Made by a program: the position numbers and the translations under genes. From positions 1 to 64,000 of the forward strand of contig NZ_RCVZ01000019.1 in the NCBI RefSeq assembly GCF_003668575.1: 64,000 bases of DNA, read 5' to 3'. The notes under the pieces were generated by a model. It was not told the origin of the DNA and did not search any database. It saw only the letters and a program-made list of their open reading frames with translations. Shown piece by piece: positions 1-7,810 of the stretch. Source of the DNA: Falsibacillus albus. Lineage in GTDB: Bacteria > Bacillota > Bacilli > Bacillales > DSM-25281. The number at the start of each line of letters is the position of its first letter. Position 1 is the stretch's first letter.

Positions 1-459
1 ATGCCTGTCGCAGAGAAAAATCGAGTTGAAGGGAATCAGAAAGCGGATCTGATGCCCGTCGCGAAGAAAAATCGAGCTGAAGGGAATCAGAATGGGGATC
101 AGGTGCCCGTCGCAGAGAAAAATCAAGCTGAAGGGAACCAGAAAGCGGATCTGATGCCCGTCGTGTAGAAAAATCGAGCTGAAGGGAATCAGAAATCGAA
201 TCTGATGCCCGTCGTGTAGAAAAATCGAGTTGAAGGGAATCAGAAAGTGAATCTGATGCCCGTCGCGGAGAAAAATCGAGTTGAAGGGAAACAGAAAGCG
301 GATCTGATGCCCGTCGCGGAGAAAAACCAAGCTGAGGGGAATCAGAAAGGGGATCAGGTGCCCGTCATGGAGAAACATCGAAATGAAGGGAACCAGAATA
401 CGAATCTGATTCCACTCCAAGAAAAAATTCAAGCGGAAGGGAAACAGATTATTGAAAAC
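1..459. repeat. Tandem array of nine 51-bp units
   Basis: Units begin at 1, 52, 103, 154, 205, 256, 307, 358 and 409, each exactly 51 bp, with the core ATGCCCGTCGCAGAGAAAAA followed by GAAGGGAATCAG. The first eight units are close copies and the ninth is strongly diverged. The array touches the window start and may extend further left. Because 51 is a multiple of three, one plus-strand frame stays open through most units and encodes a 17-residue repeat beginning MPVAEKNR. Two units carry TAG in that frame. Confidence 0.95.
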
Positions 460-507
460 CAGACGCTCTGTCCCTTGAAGAAAAGGTTATTGCCGCATCC
501 TTCTTGA
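1..507 (+). pseudogene. Decayed 17-residue repeat reading frame
   Basis: The plus-strand frame through the 51-bp array is interrupted by TAG at 166-168 and 217-219. It is then open from a GTG at 247 to TGA at 505-507, where it could give 86 residues of 17-residue repeats. No ribosome site precedes 247, the amino-acid composition is very hydrophilic (E, K, N, Q), and the last unit is degenerate. It is either the tail of a repeat protein gene that has lost function or non-coding repeat DNA that is open by chance. I favour non-coding. Confidence 0.3.
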
Positions 508-544
508 ATATAAATGAGTAAAACCTGTATATGGAGGGCTGATT

Positions 545-1012
545 ATGGCTTTCGTTTCAATCTATACGGTCGGCAGGCTAAAACATGCCAATGACCACCC
601 TGCTTCTCAGGAGTTTTTTGAAGTAGGGGATAGTGTGTTTCGTCAGGCAAATGATTCCGGAAAAATGATAGATGCGCTTTCACCAAAGGGAGTCCCTTTC
701 CCTGAAAATCTTATAGAGGGGGATGGTGCCCCGATTCTTACACTGACAGTATGGAAAGACCTTCAATCCTTATTTCGCTTTACTTACTCAGGCCTGCATA
801 GGCAAGCGTTGAGAGATAGGAGCAAATGGATGCAGCCTTATCAAGAAACCCACCTTTCCTATGTAATGTGGTGGACAGAAATGGTGAAGGATGTCACATG
901 GAAAGAAGCATTCAAGAGGTACGACCATTATATTCAGAATGGGTCGACTGCTTTTGCATTTGATTTTAAGCATGCCTTTGATGAAAAAGGAGAGGAGTGT
1001 TCGGTTAAGTAG
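545..1012 (+). CDS. DUF3291 family protein
   Basis: 155 residues; ATG start with TATGGAGGG about 8 bases upstream. The pattern of an N-terminal IYTVGRLK strand, a central LTVWKDLQSLFRF segment and an HLSYVMWW segment is typical of DUF3291, a family related in fold to small dimeric alpha/beta-barrel (antibiotic monooxygenase-like) proteins. No catalytic residues are known for it and the substrate is unknown. No signal peptide or membrane segment, so cytoplasmic. It is monocistronic and converges on a ydeI-like gene with a shared hairpin between them. Confidence 0.75.
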   Translation: MAFVSIYTVGRLKHANDHPASQEFFEVGDSVFRQANDSGKMIDALSPKGVPFPENLIEGDGAPILTLTVWKDLQSLFRFTYSGLHRQALRDRSKWMQPYQETHLSYVMWWTEMVKDVTWKEAFKRYDHYIQNGSTAFAFDFKHAFDEKGEECSVK

Positions 1013-1025
1013 CGGACAATAAACA

Positions 1026-1054
1026 AACAAGGGACAGATGCCCTGTCCCTTGTT
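1026..1054. terminator. Bidirectional intrinsic terminator
   Basis: Perfect 12-bp stem AACAAGGGACAG / CTGTCCCTTGTT with a 5-base loop, lying between two convergent genes and touching the stop codon of the minus-strand gene. Confidence 0.85.
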
Positions 1055-1646
1055 AATCATTTAATCCCTTTCCATCGAGGATGTGCTGCGTATATTTTTC
1101 AACCCTGGCCGTTCGTGTTTTCGATTGTTTCGCTTTAGAAAAATAAAGAAGATAGGCTCGTTGCCGTCCAGGCGTCAATTCTTCAAATGCCGCTTTCAAG
1201 TCAGGCATCTCATCGAATTTATGTTGAAGTTCTTCAGGGATGGCGTAATCTTCATTCTTTTTGAACTCCACTTCCAAACCGGCTTTTTCAACTTCGATGG
1301 CTTGTTGGATATAGGCTTTCAAGACCGGTTCCAATTCATTGATTTCCTCTACATTGGTGAAGCGGATCTGGCGCGCAGCCTGTACATTTTCCGTTTGCTG
1401 GATAAGAATGTTTTGAGGATCCTTTACTAACGAGCCTTTATGAAACAGCAGTGCACAATATTCTTTAAACCCATGGATCAACACGACGTTTTTTCCATCA
1501 AGGGTGTAACAAGGGTGCATCCATTTGAAATCTTCCGTCAGCCCGCAGTCTAGAATGATTTCCCTCAACTTTTCATATTCTGCTTTCCACTTTTTTGATT
1601 TGCTTAAATAATCATCAACCTTTGGATTCAATTTAATGTCGGCCAT
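1053..1646 (-). CDS. ydeI: YdeI/OmpD-associated (DUF1801) family protein
   Basis: 197 residues; GGAGT lies 8 bases before the ATG. The N-terminal half (about residues 10-110) has the DUF1801 pattern with FKWMHPCYTLDGK and a strand LLFHKG. The C-terminal third (about 140-190) has the helical YdeI/OmpD-associated signature LTPGRQRAYLLYFSKAKQ followed by TRTARVEKY. This two-part layout and length match Bacillus subtilis YdeI. The biochemical role of the family is not established. Soluble, single-gene unit, convergent with the DUF3291 gene. Confidence 0.8.
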   Translation of the reverse strand: MADIKLNPKVDDYLSKSKKWKAEYEKLREIILDCGLTEDFKWMHPCYTLDGKNVVLIHGFKEYCALLFHKGSLVKDPQNILIQQTENVQAARQIRFTNVEEINELEPVLKAYIQQAIEVEKAGLEVEFKKNEDYAIPEELQHKFDEMPDLKAAFEELTPGRQRAYLLYFSKAKQSKTRTARVEKYTQHILDGKGLND

Positions 1647-1774
1647 CTATAAACACTCCTTTTTGACTTGCTTCTGTTTACGATTGTCATAATGCCATTT
1701 TAAGTTAATTCATAAGTCCCGTCCATGATTCGGAGGGGTTCCTTATAGTATTGTCCATTTGATGGAAGAAGTAA

Positions 1775-1812
1775 TTGGATTAAATTGAATATTATGAAAT
1801 AATTGGTATATA
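1775..1812 (+). promoter_or_regulatory. Shared-class promoter, copy 1
   Basis: TTGGAT (1775-1780), 17 bp, then TGA-AATAAT (AATAAT 1798-1803), followed by TTGGTATATAG. It lies 31 bases before the start of the membrane-protein gene at 1844. The same arrangement and downstream sequence occur at 38235, 54955 and 55370. Confidence 0.7.
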
Positions 1813-1843
1813 GGGATGGCGAAAATGAAATTAGAAGGGGGCG

Positions 1844-2119
1844 TTGGATATTAACATCTGGATGTACATAGCGGTTTTTGCCGCCCAAGTAATCGGAGGC
1901 GCCATAGCACTTGCGGTGTTTTCGTCTATCCACATGAACAACAGGACGAAAGGATTTGTGAGTCTGGCAATTATCATTTTAGGGATGATTTATTCTGTAT
2001 TTCAAGGGTTTACTCTTTCACAGACAATGGGAATCGGGATGACGTTCATTTACTTATTCTTATTTGCCGTCACCTACTTTATCCAAAGACGGAAAAAGGA
2101 AAGCGGCATTATTTCTTAA
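1844..2119 (+). CDS. Small three-helix membrane protein
   Basis: 91 residues from a TTG start preceded by GAAGGGGG. Three hydrophobic segments are visible (about residues 5-28, 38-57 and 63-80), followed by a positively charged tail (QRRKKES), which suggests a cytoplasmic C-terminus. I do not recognise a family. It is the only gene behind the promoter at 1775-1812. Confidence 0.65.
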   Translation: MDINIWMYIAVFAAQVIGGAIALAVFSSIHMNNRTKGFVSLAIIILGMIYSVFQGFTLSQTMGIGMTFIYLFLFAVTYFIQRRKKESGIIS

Positions 2120-2195
2120 AGAAGGAGCATACGAATTTGGTGAAGTATTAGTCGGAAATGCTGTCGTCGTTGACCTTTAGCTTGTTGATTTAACA

Positions 2196-2296
2196 GCTTT
2201 TCTGATAAAGATTCATCGGATGGTGTTGATCGGAGCGAGCATTCTTCCGCGGAAATCAACTTTCCTATTAAGAGCAGTAAACATTACGAAAAGAGC
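2196..2296. mobile_element. Short MITE-like element (internal deletion derivative)
   Basis: The left end, near 2196-2213, resembles the left end of the 285-bp element at 19550. The core 2222-2260 (GGTGTTGAT ... GCGGAAATCAAC) joins the outer parts of that element directly. The right end near 2274-2296 (AAACATTACGAAAAGAG) matches its right end. So this is a non-coding copy that has lost its interior. It fills most of the gap before the RsgA remnant. Confidence 0.6.
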
Positions 2297-2333
2297 CTAA
2301 AAGTTATCAAAAGTATACGGGACAGGTGGGGAA

Positions 2334-2609
2334 ATGGATCAAAAAGAAAATGGTTATTACGGCTATGAAAAAATAGAAAAGTTATCGAAATTGTGCAAAT
2401 TCACGAATTGCCAGCATATAAGCGAACCACATTGCGCAGTAAAAAAAGCAATTGCTGATGGTACTCTCTCACAAGAGTCCTTCAATAACTTTTATAGAGA
2501 TAAGAAAGAAAAAGAACATATCTCCAACCAAAAGAATAAGACGAAGGCAGTTGACTATATGAAGCAAAGGAAGCTTTTCCAAAATCCTTTTTCAATTGAA
2601 AACAGTTAA
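2334..2609 (+). pseudogene. Orphan C-terminal zinc domain of an RsgA-type GTPase
   Basis: 91 residues. The segment KLCKFTNCQHISEPHCAVKK carries the Cys-Cys-His-Cys arrangement of the C-terminal zinc domain of RsgA (YloQ/YjeQ, ribosome small-subunit GTPase), followed by the usual basic tail. The OB-fold and circularly permuted GTPase domains (about 230 residues) are absent upstream, where the DNA is a MITE-like element instead. It starts with ATG behind a weak GTGGGGAA site, so a short protein could be made. A 5'-deleted paralogue is the simplest reading. Confidence 0.65.
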
Positions 2610-2618
2610 GGGGGAAAT

Positions 2619-2834
2619 ATGCTGAAACAAGTAGTAGAAAAGATCATTTATTTTGTCTTCACGGTATTTATTTTTATCGTCTTATGGAAGCTGATGGCTG
2701 TATTTTGGGACAAATTTGTGCCCTGGAATTATAAAACCGACCTCTTGGGACTGTGTGTGGTCACACCATTATTAATCGCACTGTCATTTATATTATCAAG
2801 CTTGTCTTTTAAAGTCATAAAAGCCTCTAAATGA
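2619..2834 (+). CDS. Small two-helix membrane protein
   Basis: 71 residues; ATG behind AAGGGGGAA. Two hydrophobic segments (about residues 9-28 and 43-63) are separated by a short polar, aromatic loop (FWDKFVPWNYKTD). No family recognised. It follows the RsgA remnant by 9 bases and is closed by the hairpin at 2868. Confidence 0.6.
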   Translation: MLKQVVEKIIYFVFTVFIFIVLWKLMAVFWDKFVPWNYKTDLLGLCVVTPLLIALSFILSSLSFKVIKASK

Positions 2835-2867
2835 ATGTTCACTCTTATTTTGACTGCCATCATAACG

Positions 2868-2900
2868 AAACGTATGACGAAAAATGTCATGCGTTTTTTT
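2868..2900 (+). terminator. Intrinsic terminator
   Basis: 11-bp stem AAACGTATGAC / GTCATGCGTTT (one G-U pair), loop of 7, followed by a T run. Confidence 0.85.
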
Positions 2901-2920
2901 ATGCCATGTTCAAAATGCCT

Positions 2921-2969
2921 TTGACAAAACTAATGATATTAGTTATATTGAAACTAACGTTATTAGTTT
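2921..2969 (+). promoter_or_regulatory. Promoter with two palindromic operators (TetR target)
   Basis: TTGACA (2921-2926), 17-bp spacer, TATATT (2944-2949). The spacer contains the palindrome ACTAATGATATTAGT (2929-2943). A second one, with arms AAACTAA / TTAGTTT, covers 2951-2969 just downstream of the -10 box. Both share ACTAA-N5-TTAGT half-sites, as expected for a dimeric TetR protein such as the one encoded two genes down. Binding would block RNA polymerase, so autorepression of the operon is inferred. Confidence 0.8.
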
Positions 2970-2999
2970 TATAAAAACGACTCGAGAGGGATGGGGAAA

Positions 3000-3704
3000 T
3001 TGAAGGTCATTCAAGAAAGCAGTACGTACCAACTGACGTTTATGCCACGGTTGTTTCCTGTCAGCTGCTATTTGGTGGATGAAGGGGAAGGTTTAACGCT
3101 GATTGATGCAGCTTTGCCGAATAGTGCCGCATCGATCTTACAAGCAGCGGAAAGGATCGGGAAGCCGATTAATCGCATTGTGCTGACCCACGGACATATG
3201 GACCATGTAGGGGCATTGGATAAACTGAAAAGTCAGCTGCCCCACGCATCCGTTTATATTTCCAAGCGTGATTCCCGCCTGCTGCATGGGGACAGTTCTT
3301 TGGACCCTGGAGAAATTCATCCTATTAAGGGAGGGGTCGCTAAAAATATTCAAACGCAGGCGGATGTCCTGATTAATGACGGTGACAGGATCGGTTCTTT
3401 GATCGCCATTTCATCCCCGGGCCACACGCCGGGATCGATGTCCTTTTTCGATGAAAGGAACGGACACCTTATTGTAGGAGACAGCTTCCAAACGCGTGGA
3501 GGCATTGCCGTATCGGGGAAAATGAAGCCGCTTTTCCCATTTCCTTCTTTCGCTACATGGAACAAGGAAACTGCAGTGGCAAGTGCGAGAAAATTAGCTG
3601 GCCTTCAACCGGAGCTTCTTGCCGTTGGACATGGAAAATGGATCAAGCAGCCACTGACGAAAATGAAAATGGCTATATCAGAAGCAGAAAAAGGTTTAGG
3701 ATAA
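3000..3704 (+). CDS. Metallo-beta-lactamase fold hydrolase
   Basis: Start set at TTG 3000 because GAGAGGG ends at 2990, directly against the ATG at 2991 but 9 bases from the TTG; 234 residues. The zinc-binding signature THGHMDHVG is present, followed by SPGHTPGS (third histidine), GDSF (bridging aspartate) and a late GHG histidine. These are the full metal ligands of the glyoxalase II-like branch. Substrate not predictable. Cytoplasmic. First gene of an operon with a TetR regulator 24 bases downstream, controlled by the operators at 2921-2969, so probably induced by a small molecule sensed by that TetR. Confidence 0.85.
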   Translation: MKVIQESSTYQLTFMPRLFPVSCYLVDEGEGLTLIDAALPNSAASILQAAERIGKPINRIVLTHGHMDHVGALDKLKSQLPHASVYISKRDSRLLHGDSSLDPGEIHPIKGGVAKNIQTQADVLINDGDRIGSLIAISSPGHTPGSMSFFDERNGHLIVGDSFQTRGGIAVSGKMKPLFPFPSFATWNKETAVASARKLAGLQPELLAVGHGKWIKQPLTKMKMAISEAEKGLG

Positions 3705-3728
3705 CAACAGGAAGGGGGAGATGAACCA

Positions 3729-4313
3729 ATGCCGCGTGCAGGATTAGATGAAGCAACGGTTTTACAGGCAGCGATGGAAATCGCAGACGAGCAGGGATTG
3801 GATGCGTTGGTTTTAGCAAAACTAGCTAAAAAACTCGGTGTACGCACTCCGTCCCTCTATAATCATATCGATGGGTTAATGGGTTTAAGAAAAAAACTAA
3901 CTGTATACGGATTGGAATCACTAAGCGAATCCCTGACTCAATCAGCAGTAGGTAAATCGAAAGAGGATGCCGTGAGGTCTCTGGCAGAAGCATTCATTCA
4001 CTTTGCCCGCAGGCATCCAGGTCTTTACGAGGCTGCAGAGCGTTCTCCTCATTGGGATGGAGAAGAAATTCAAACAGCATCAAAGAAAGTGCTTGATCCG
4101 ATCATTCAAGTATTTCAAGCGTTTGGAATTGAAAATGAAGGTCTGCAAGTCCATCTGATCCGCGGTTTTCGCAGTCTTGTCCATGGGTTTGCCTCGATTG
4201 AACAGCAGGGCGGGTTTGGGATGCCCGTTGAAGTGGATGAGAGCTTTCAGGTGGTCATTGACACCTATCTTGACGGAATAAAGTCGACAGTTGAAGCTCA
4301 TAAAAAAGAATGA
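3729..4313 (+). CDS. TetR/AcrR family regulator (WHG-type C-terminus)
   Basis: 194 residues; GGGGGAG is placed 9 bases before the ATG. The N-terminal 45 residues form the TetR helix-turn-helix (ALVLAKLAKKLGVRTPSLYNH). The ligand domain contains RGFRSLVHGFASIE, the pattern of TetR proteins with a WHG-domain C-terminus. Second gene of the MBL hydrolase operon; it most likely binds the two ACTAA-N5-TTAGT palindromes in front of that operon. Effector unknown. Confidence 0.88.
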   Translation: MPRAGLDEATVLQAAMEIADEQGLDALVLAKLAKKLGVRTPSLYNHIDGLMGLRKKLTVYGLESLSESLTQSAVGKSKEDAVRSLAEAFIHFARRHPGLYEAAERSPHWDGEEIQTASKKVLDPIIQVFQAFGIENEGLQVHLIRGFRSLVHGFASIEQQGGFGMPVEVDESFQVVIDTYLDGIKSTVEAHKKE

Positions 4314-4323
4314 AAAGACAAAC

Positions 4324-4362
4324 GGCTCCTTTCGATTCGGAAATGAAAGGAGTCGATTTTTT
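4324..4362 (+). terminator. Intrinsic terminator after tetR
   Basis: 10-bp stem GGCTCCTTTC / GAAAGGAGTC (one G-U pair), loop of 11, then GATTTTTT. Confidence 0.85.
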
Positions 4363-4444
4363 ATCTCTTATTTAAAGCGTTTTTCCTCAACCTGCTTCAG
4401 TACGTCATATTCATCAATCATGGTTGTTCCTCCTTTTGCGGATT

Positions 4445-4906
4445 TCAATCAGCAAGGGGCAGCTTTTCCCACTCGCTTAAATAAAGGACATCACTCTCTG
4501 CGTTTTTCCTTTCGGGGAGTACACAAAGAAATTCTAATGAGTTTCCATCAGGATCATGAAAATAAAGGGCGGCAGCAGGCATCCATGTGTGCACCATTGG
4601 TTCCACAGGCTCCAATCCGAATGCATCCCTAGGTTCGATGCCTCTTTCAAGAAGCCAATCCTTCGCATTGACGATGCCTTCATAGGAAACCTTAAAGGCA
4701 AAATGACTCGTTCTGAAGTCTTCATCAGGGACCTCCCAAACACCAAGCATTTGTCCTTTTTTATTATTTCTGTCAAACCAAAAGAACGCCACTCGTCTCT
4801 CTTCAATCGTATGTGCAAGGTCCATTCCAAGCTTTTTGTAGAAATCGATCGCTGTTTCCAAATTTTTTGTTTTTACATGTGTTTCATATAACGTTCCAGG
4901 CATCAT
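4445..4906 (-). CDS. VOC (glyoxalase/bleomycin resistance) family protein
   Basis: 153 residues from ATG 4906, which has GGAGG 7 bases upstream. The frame is open further upstream but without a ribosome site, so the extension is discarded. Features of one VOC module pair: an N-terminal strand TLYETHVKTKNLETAIDFYK, a central SHFAFKV strand and the final strand ALYFHDPDGNSLEF with the usual metal-ligand glutamate. Could be a dioxygenase, isomerase or drug-binding protein; no context resolves it. Confidence 0.8.
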   Translation of the reverse strand: MMPGTLYETHVKTKNLETAIDFYKKLGMDLAHTIEERRVAFFWFDRNNKKGQMLGVWEVPDEDFRTSHFAFKVSYEGIVNAKDWLLERGIEPRDAFGLEPVEPMVHTWMPAAALYFHDPDGNSLEFLCVLPERKNAESDVLYLSEWEKLPLAD

Positions 4907-5093
4907 AATAAAACCTCCTAATATCTTCTTTCCTTTATAATATCCCATTTGCCTATTCATAGATTCATGGAATGGTAGTAAGCCTTCTACAACTTTTGAT
5001 GGAAGATTCTGTTTAAATAGAGGAGATGGGACACGTGGCAAAGAAAGAAATATAAGTTGATGAAATATGTCTAATGAACCTAAGAGGTGAAAT

Positions 5094-5642
5094 ATGAATA
5101 TTCGTCCATTTAAGATTTTAGCCATATCCGGCAGCCTAAGGGAGAAGTCATCCAATTCTGCATTATTGCGTGCGTTTATTTCAATGATTCCATCAGAGGG
5201 ACAGGCAGTTATCTACAAAGAAATAGGCAGCCTTCCGCATTTCAATCCCGATTTAGACCATGATGACGTTGATGATGCGGTTTCCAATTGGCGCAGCCAG
5301 CTACAAGAAGCGGATGGCGTACTCATCTGCACACCAGAGTACGCCAAAGGGATTCCGGGTTCATTGAAGAATGCACTTGATTGGGTCGTATCCTCAGGGG
5401 AATTGGTCAACAAACCTGCAGCAGTTATTACCGCCTCGCCCCACCCGGATGGAGGTGGCACGGCTATGGGGTCATTATTGGGTACACTTTCCATGATGAG
5501 TGCATCGGTTGTGGAGGGAGGATCCTTGACGGTTTCATTTGTAAATAAAAAGCTGAGACCAACTGGTGAAATTGTGGATAAAGCGTTGGAATCGCATTTA
5601 AAAAATCTACTGGATGCCTTGTGTAGTGAAATAGGATCCTGA
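5094..5642 (+). CDS. NADPH-dependent FMN reductase family protein
   Basis: 182 residues; AAGAGGTG 6 bases before ATG. The flavodoxin-like fold is marked by AISGSLREKSSN (phosphate loop for FMN) and TPEYAKGIPGSLKNALDW, the hallmark of the YhdA/azoreductase/ArsH-type NAD(P)H:FMN oxidoreductases. Expected to reduce FMN, quinones or azo compounds in the cytoplasm using NADPH. A 41-residue membrane peptide gene follows 14 bases after its stop with its own ribosome site and may be co-transcribed. Confidence 0.87.
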   Translation: MNIRPFKILAISGSLREKSSNSALLRAFISMIPSEGQAVIYKEIGSLPHFNPDLDHDDVDDAVSNWRSQLQEADGVLICTPEYAKGIPGSLKNALDWVVSSGELVNKPAAVITASPHPDGGGTAMGSLLGTLSMMSASVVEGGSLTVSFVNKKLRPTGEIVDKALESHLKNLLDALCSEIGS

Positions 5643-5656
5643 ATTTTGGAGGGAAA

Positions 5657-5782
5657 ATGATACTTATTGGTTTTATTTTCGTGGTAGTGACGCTGTTTTC
5701 AATAGAAGTACAGCTAAGAAAGGGAAATAAGCAAAACGAAGTGATGATCGAATTGTTAAAGGATTTAATAAAGAAGAAGTAG
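5657..5782 (+). CDS. 41-residue single-pass membrane peptide
   Basis: ATG 5657 preceded by GGAGGG at ideal spacing. Residues 1-15 are hydrophobic (MILIGFIFVVVTLF), and the rest is a charged amphipathic helix ending KDLIKKK. This layout is common for Bacillus small membrane peptides with one N-terminal helix. No homologue recognised. Confidence 0.55.
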   Translation: MILIGFIFVVVTLFSIEVQLRKGNKQNEVMIELLKDLIKKK

Positions 5783-5816
5783 TTTTCTGGAACATAAAAG
5801 GTTTTAGGTGGTATGT

Positions 5817-5969
5817 ATGATTTATCAATTTGATGTGATGAAACAAGCACAAGCTGAAACCATTGCATACAAGTGGCGCTATGATGGTGAATATTCATTT
5901 TATGGCATGGAAGCCGATCAATAGGACTTGGCTGCGTTTTTAGACCCAAAAGCCAAGGAGTGGGGTGGA
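5817..5969 (+). pseudogene. GNAT acetyltransferase N-terminal remnant
   Basis: Starts ATG 5817 behind AGGTGG. The first 50 codons read like a Bacillus GNAT-family acetyltransferase N-terminus (AETIAYKWRYDGEYSFYGME, then AAFLDPK). An in-frame TAG lies at 5922-5924, and homology stops after about 5969, so the acetyl-CoA-binding part is missing. After the TAG the same frame runs without another stop into the downstream membrane-protein gene at 6024. Confidence 0.6.
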
Positions 5970-6023
5970 TTATCCTTGGTGGGATGGTGCAACTGTCCTC
6001 TACGTTATAAGGGAGATGAAAGA

Positions 6024-6224
6024 ATGAATACAAGCATTTCTTTATGGATGGTTTTAATCTTAGCGATCATTTTATTTATCATTCCACTCATCTCAATGAT
6101 TTTCAATCCAAGGTTCCTAAGTAAAAACAGACCTTTATTAAAATTTGTTTATTCACTATTGGCCGTTACATCACTGATTTTAATCTTTATCATCCTATTT
6201 ATTATTTTTACTACCCGTAATTAA
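6024..6224 (+). CDS. Small two-helix membrane protein
   Basis: 66 residues from ATG 6024 with AAGGGAG 10 bases upstream. The frame is open back to 5925 because it joins the GNAT remnant, but the ribosome site supports 6024. Two strongly hydrophobic segments (about 6-26 and 43-63) with a short basic loop. No family recognised. Confidence 0.6.
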   Translation: MNTSISLWMVLILAIILFIIPLISMIFNPRFLSKNRPLLKFVYSLLAVTSLILIFIILFIIFTTRN

Positions 6225-6241
6225 CTGATGGAGTGAATTTA

Positions 6242-7219
6242 ATGCTGATAAAAGATGAACTATACGGGGAATTCGAAGTAGATAGAGTAATAGAAGAATT
6301 AATTCTGAGTGAGCCTGTTCAAAGGTTAAAGGAAATCCATCAAGGCGGGGCTAGCTACTTGGTCAATGAAAAGTGGAATGTCACTCGTTTTGACCACTCG
6401 ATCGGGGTCATGCTGCTGATCAAAAAACTCGGCGGCTTGGTAGAAGAGCAAATCGCGGGGTTATTGCATGATGTCTCACACACCGCGTTTTCACACGTAG
6501 TCGATTTTGTTTTTAATCATAAAGAGGAGGACTATCATGAGAAAATATTTAGCTCGGTTGTAGAAAATTCAGCGATCCCTTCTATCCTAAAAAAACATGG
6601 CTATGATTATGCGGATGTACTGCTTGATGATACGAAGTGGACATTATTGGAGCAGCCGGCACCTGAATTATGTGCGGATCGTGTGGATTATACGCTGCGT
6701 GATATGCAAAGGTATGGACAAATTTCGTTGGAAGAGGCGCAACGGTTTTTGAATGACCTGATCATCATAGAAGGGAAAATGTACCTTCAAGATGTTGAAA
6801 TTGCTGAATGGTTTGTCCAAACCTACTATAAAGAAGTCATTGATTTTTTCATGGATCCGCTAAATATCTATGGCTACGATCTGTTGGCTAAAATCCTGAA
6901 ATGCTCATTGGAAAAACAGATTATCACCCCGGAGGATTTTCTTGGGAAAGATGACGAGGTACTCAGTAAAATAAAGTCATCAGCAGATCAAGAAGTACTC
7001 AGTTTGTTAAGCAAGCTCAATCCAAGAGTAATTGTCAAAGAGGATAGGGAGAATTACGATTTTTATCGCAAAAACAAAGTTCGTATGATAGACCCATCTG
7101 TATTAAGAGAGGGCGAATTAATCCGGGCGTCATTGCGATCTGAGAGGATCAGAATGATGAATGAGGACGCTTATGAAAAAGCGACACAAGGGATGTATGT
7201 GCGTGTGTCAACTAATTGA
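6242..7219 (+). CDS. HD-domain phosphohydrolase (dNTPase-like)
   Basis: 325 residues from ATG 6242, placed 8 bases after GGAG; the GTG at 6233 overlaps that site and is unlikely. The metal-binding HD signature is complete: FDHSIGVM (first His), AGLLHDVSHTAFSH (His-Asp plus helper histidines) and CADRVDYTL (last Asp). This order is that of the SAMHD1/dGTPase-like HD proteins that include archaeal and Bacillus YwfO-type phosphohydrolases. Likely acts on nucleotides in the cytoplasm; substrate unproven. Follows a membrane-peptide gene by 17 bases. Confidence 0.85.
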   Translation: MLIKDELYGEFEVDRVIEELILSEPVQRLKEIHQGGASYLVNEKWNVTRFDHSIGVMLLIKKLGGLVEEQIAGLLHDVSHTAFSHVVDFVFNHKEEDYHEKIFSSVVENSAIPSILKKHGYDYADVLLDDTKWTLLEQPAPELCADRVDYTLRDMQRYGQISLEEAQRFLNDLIIIEGKMYLQDVEIAEWFVQTYYKEVIDFFMDPLNIYGYDLLAKILKCSLEKQIITPEDFLGKDDEVLSKIKSSADQEVLSLLSKLNPRVIVKEDRENYDFYRKNKVRMIDPSVLREGELIRASLRSERIRMMNEDAYEKATQGMYVRVSTN

Positions 7220-7309
7220 TAGACTTCAACATCTCTTAATAGTAAATGGCTAATTTTACACGATACTCAGCAAGACGATAAAAAAATCAATTCAAAGGAG
7301 AATAAAAAA

Positions 7310-7792
7310 ATGGATGTATTAGCAAAACAGTATGATTGGATCAAACGCACAAGAGAACTTTTATTTCAATACTGCGAATCTTTGCCACAGGAAGATTATG
7401 TGAAGGAACTTGAGATCTTTGCCGGGGATTCCATCCTCAGCTCTCAAGTTCACGTCGCCAATTGCTATCGATGGTGGCTCGGGGTGCGTACCCTTGGAAA
7501 ATCGTATCCGGAGACCACACCAGAGTCTGTGAAAGACATCAACGGGGTTCGGAGCCTTTTTAAAGAAGTCGATGACCTCGTTCAAGAATTTCTGAGTGAA
7601 TTCCAAGGTGATTGGGACAAAATTATCCACATGACTTTGAGCAGCGGAGAAAAACTAGAGCCTACCACATTGTGGCTCTATACCCACACCACCACCCATG
7701 AATTCCACCACAAAGGCCAAATCGTAAAAATGGGAAGATATCTTGGACACATTCCGCCAGATACAGATCTGATTGAACCGCCAGTATTGTAA
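7310..7792 (+). CDS. DinB family protein
   Basis: 160 residues; AAAGGAG 8 bases before ATG. Four-helix DinB/YfiT-like fold with the metal-binding histidines in VHVAN (about residue 46) and in HTTTHEFHHKGQ (about 126-134). Family members are putative metal-dependent enzymes or thiol transferases; function unproven. Ends at a bidirectional terminator shared with the convergent oxidoreductase gene. Two more DinB-fold genes occur in this window (37232, 59676). Confidence 0.85.
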   Translation: MDVLAKQYDWIKRTRELLFQYCESLPQEDYVKELEIFAGDSILSSQVHVANCYRWWLGVRTLGKSYPETTPESVKDINGVRSLFKEVDDLVQEFLSEFQGDWDKIIHMTLSSGEKLEPTTLWLYTHTTTHEFHHKGQIVKMGRYLGHIPPDTDLIEPPVL

Positions 7793-7810
7793 AGTCAACG
7801 ATCAATGAAA

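Noticed and set aside
1-459. CRISPR array
   Set aside because: Whole 51-bp units are repeated with no unique spacers.
4907-5155. Long N-terminal extension of the minus-strand VOC protein
   Set aside because: No ribosome site at the far start, atypical sequence, and a perfect GGAGG before ATG 4906.
5464-6033. 189-codon minus-strand frame
   Set aside because: Antisense to the FMN reductase, small peptide and membrane-protein genes; low-quality composition and no start signal.
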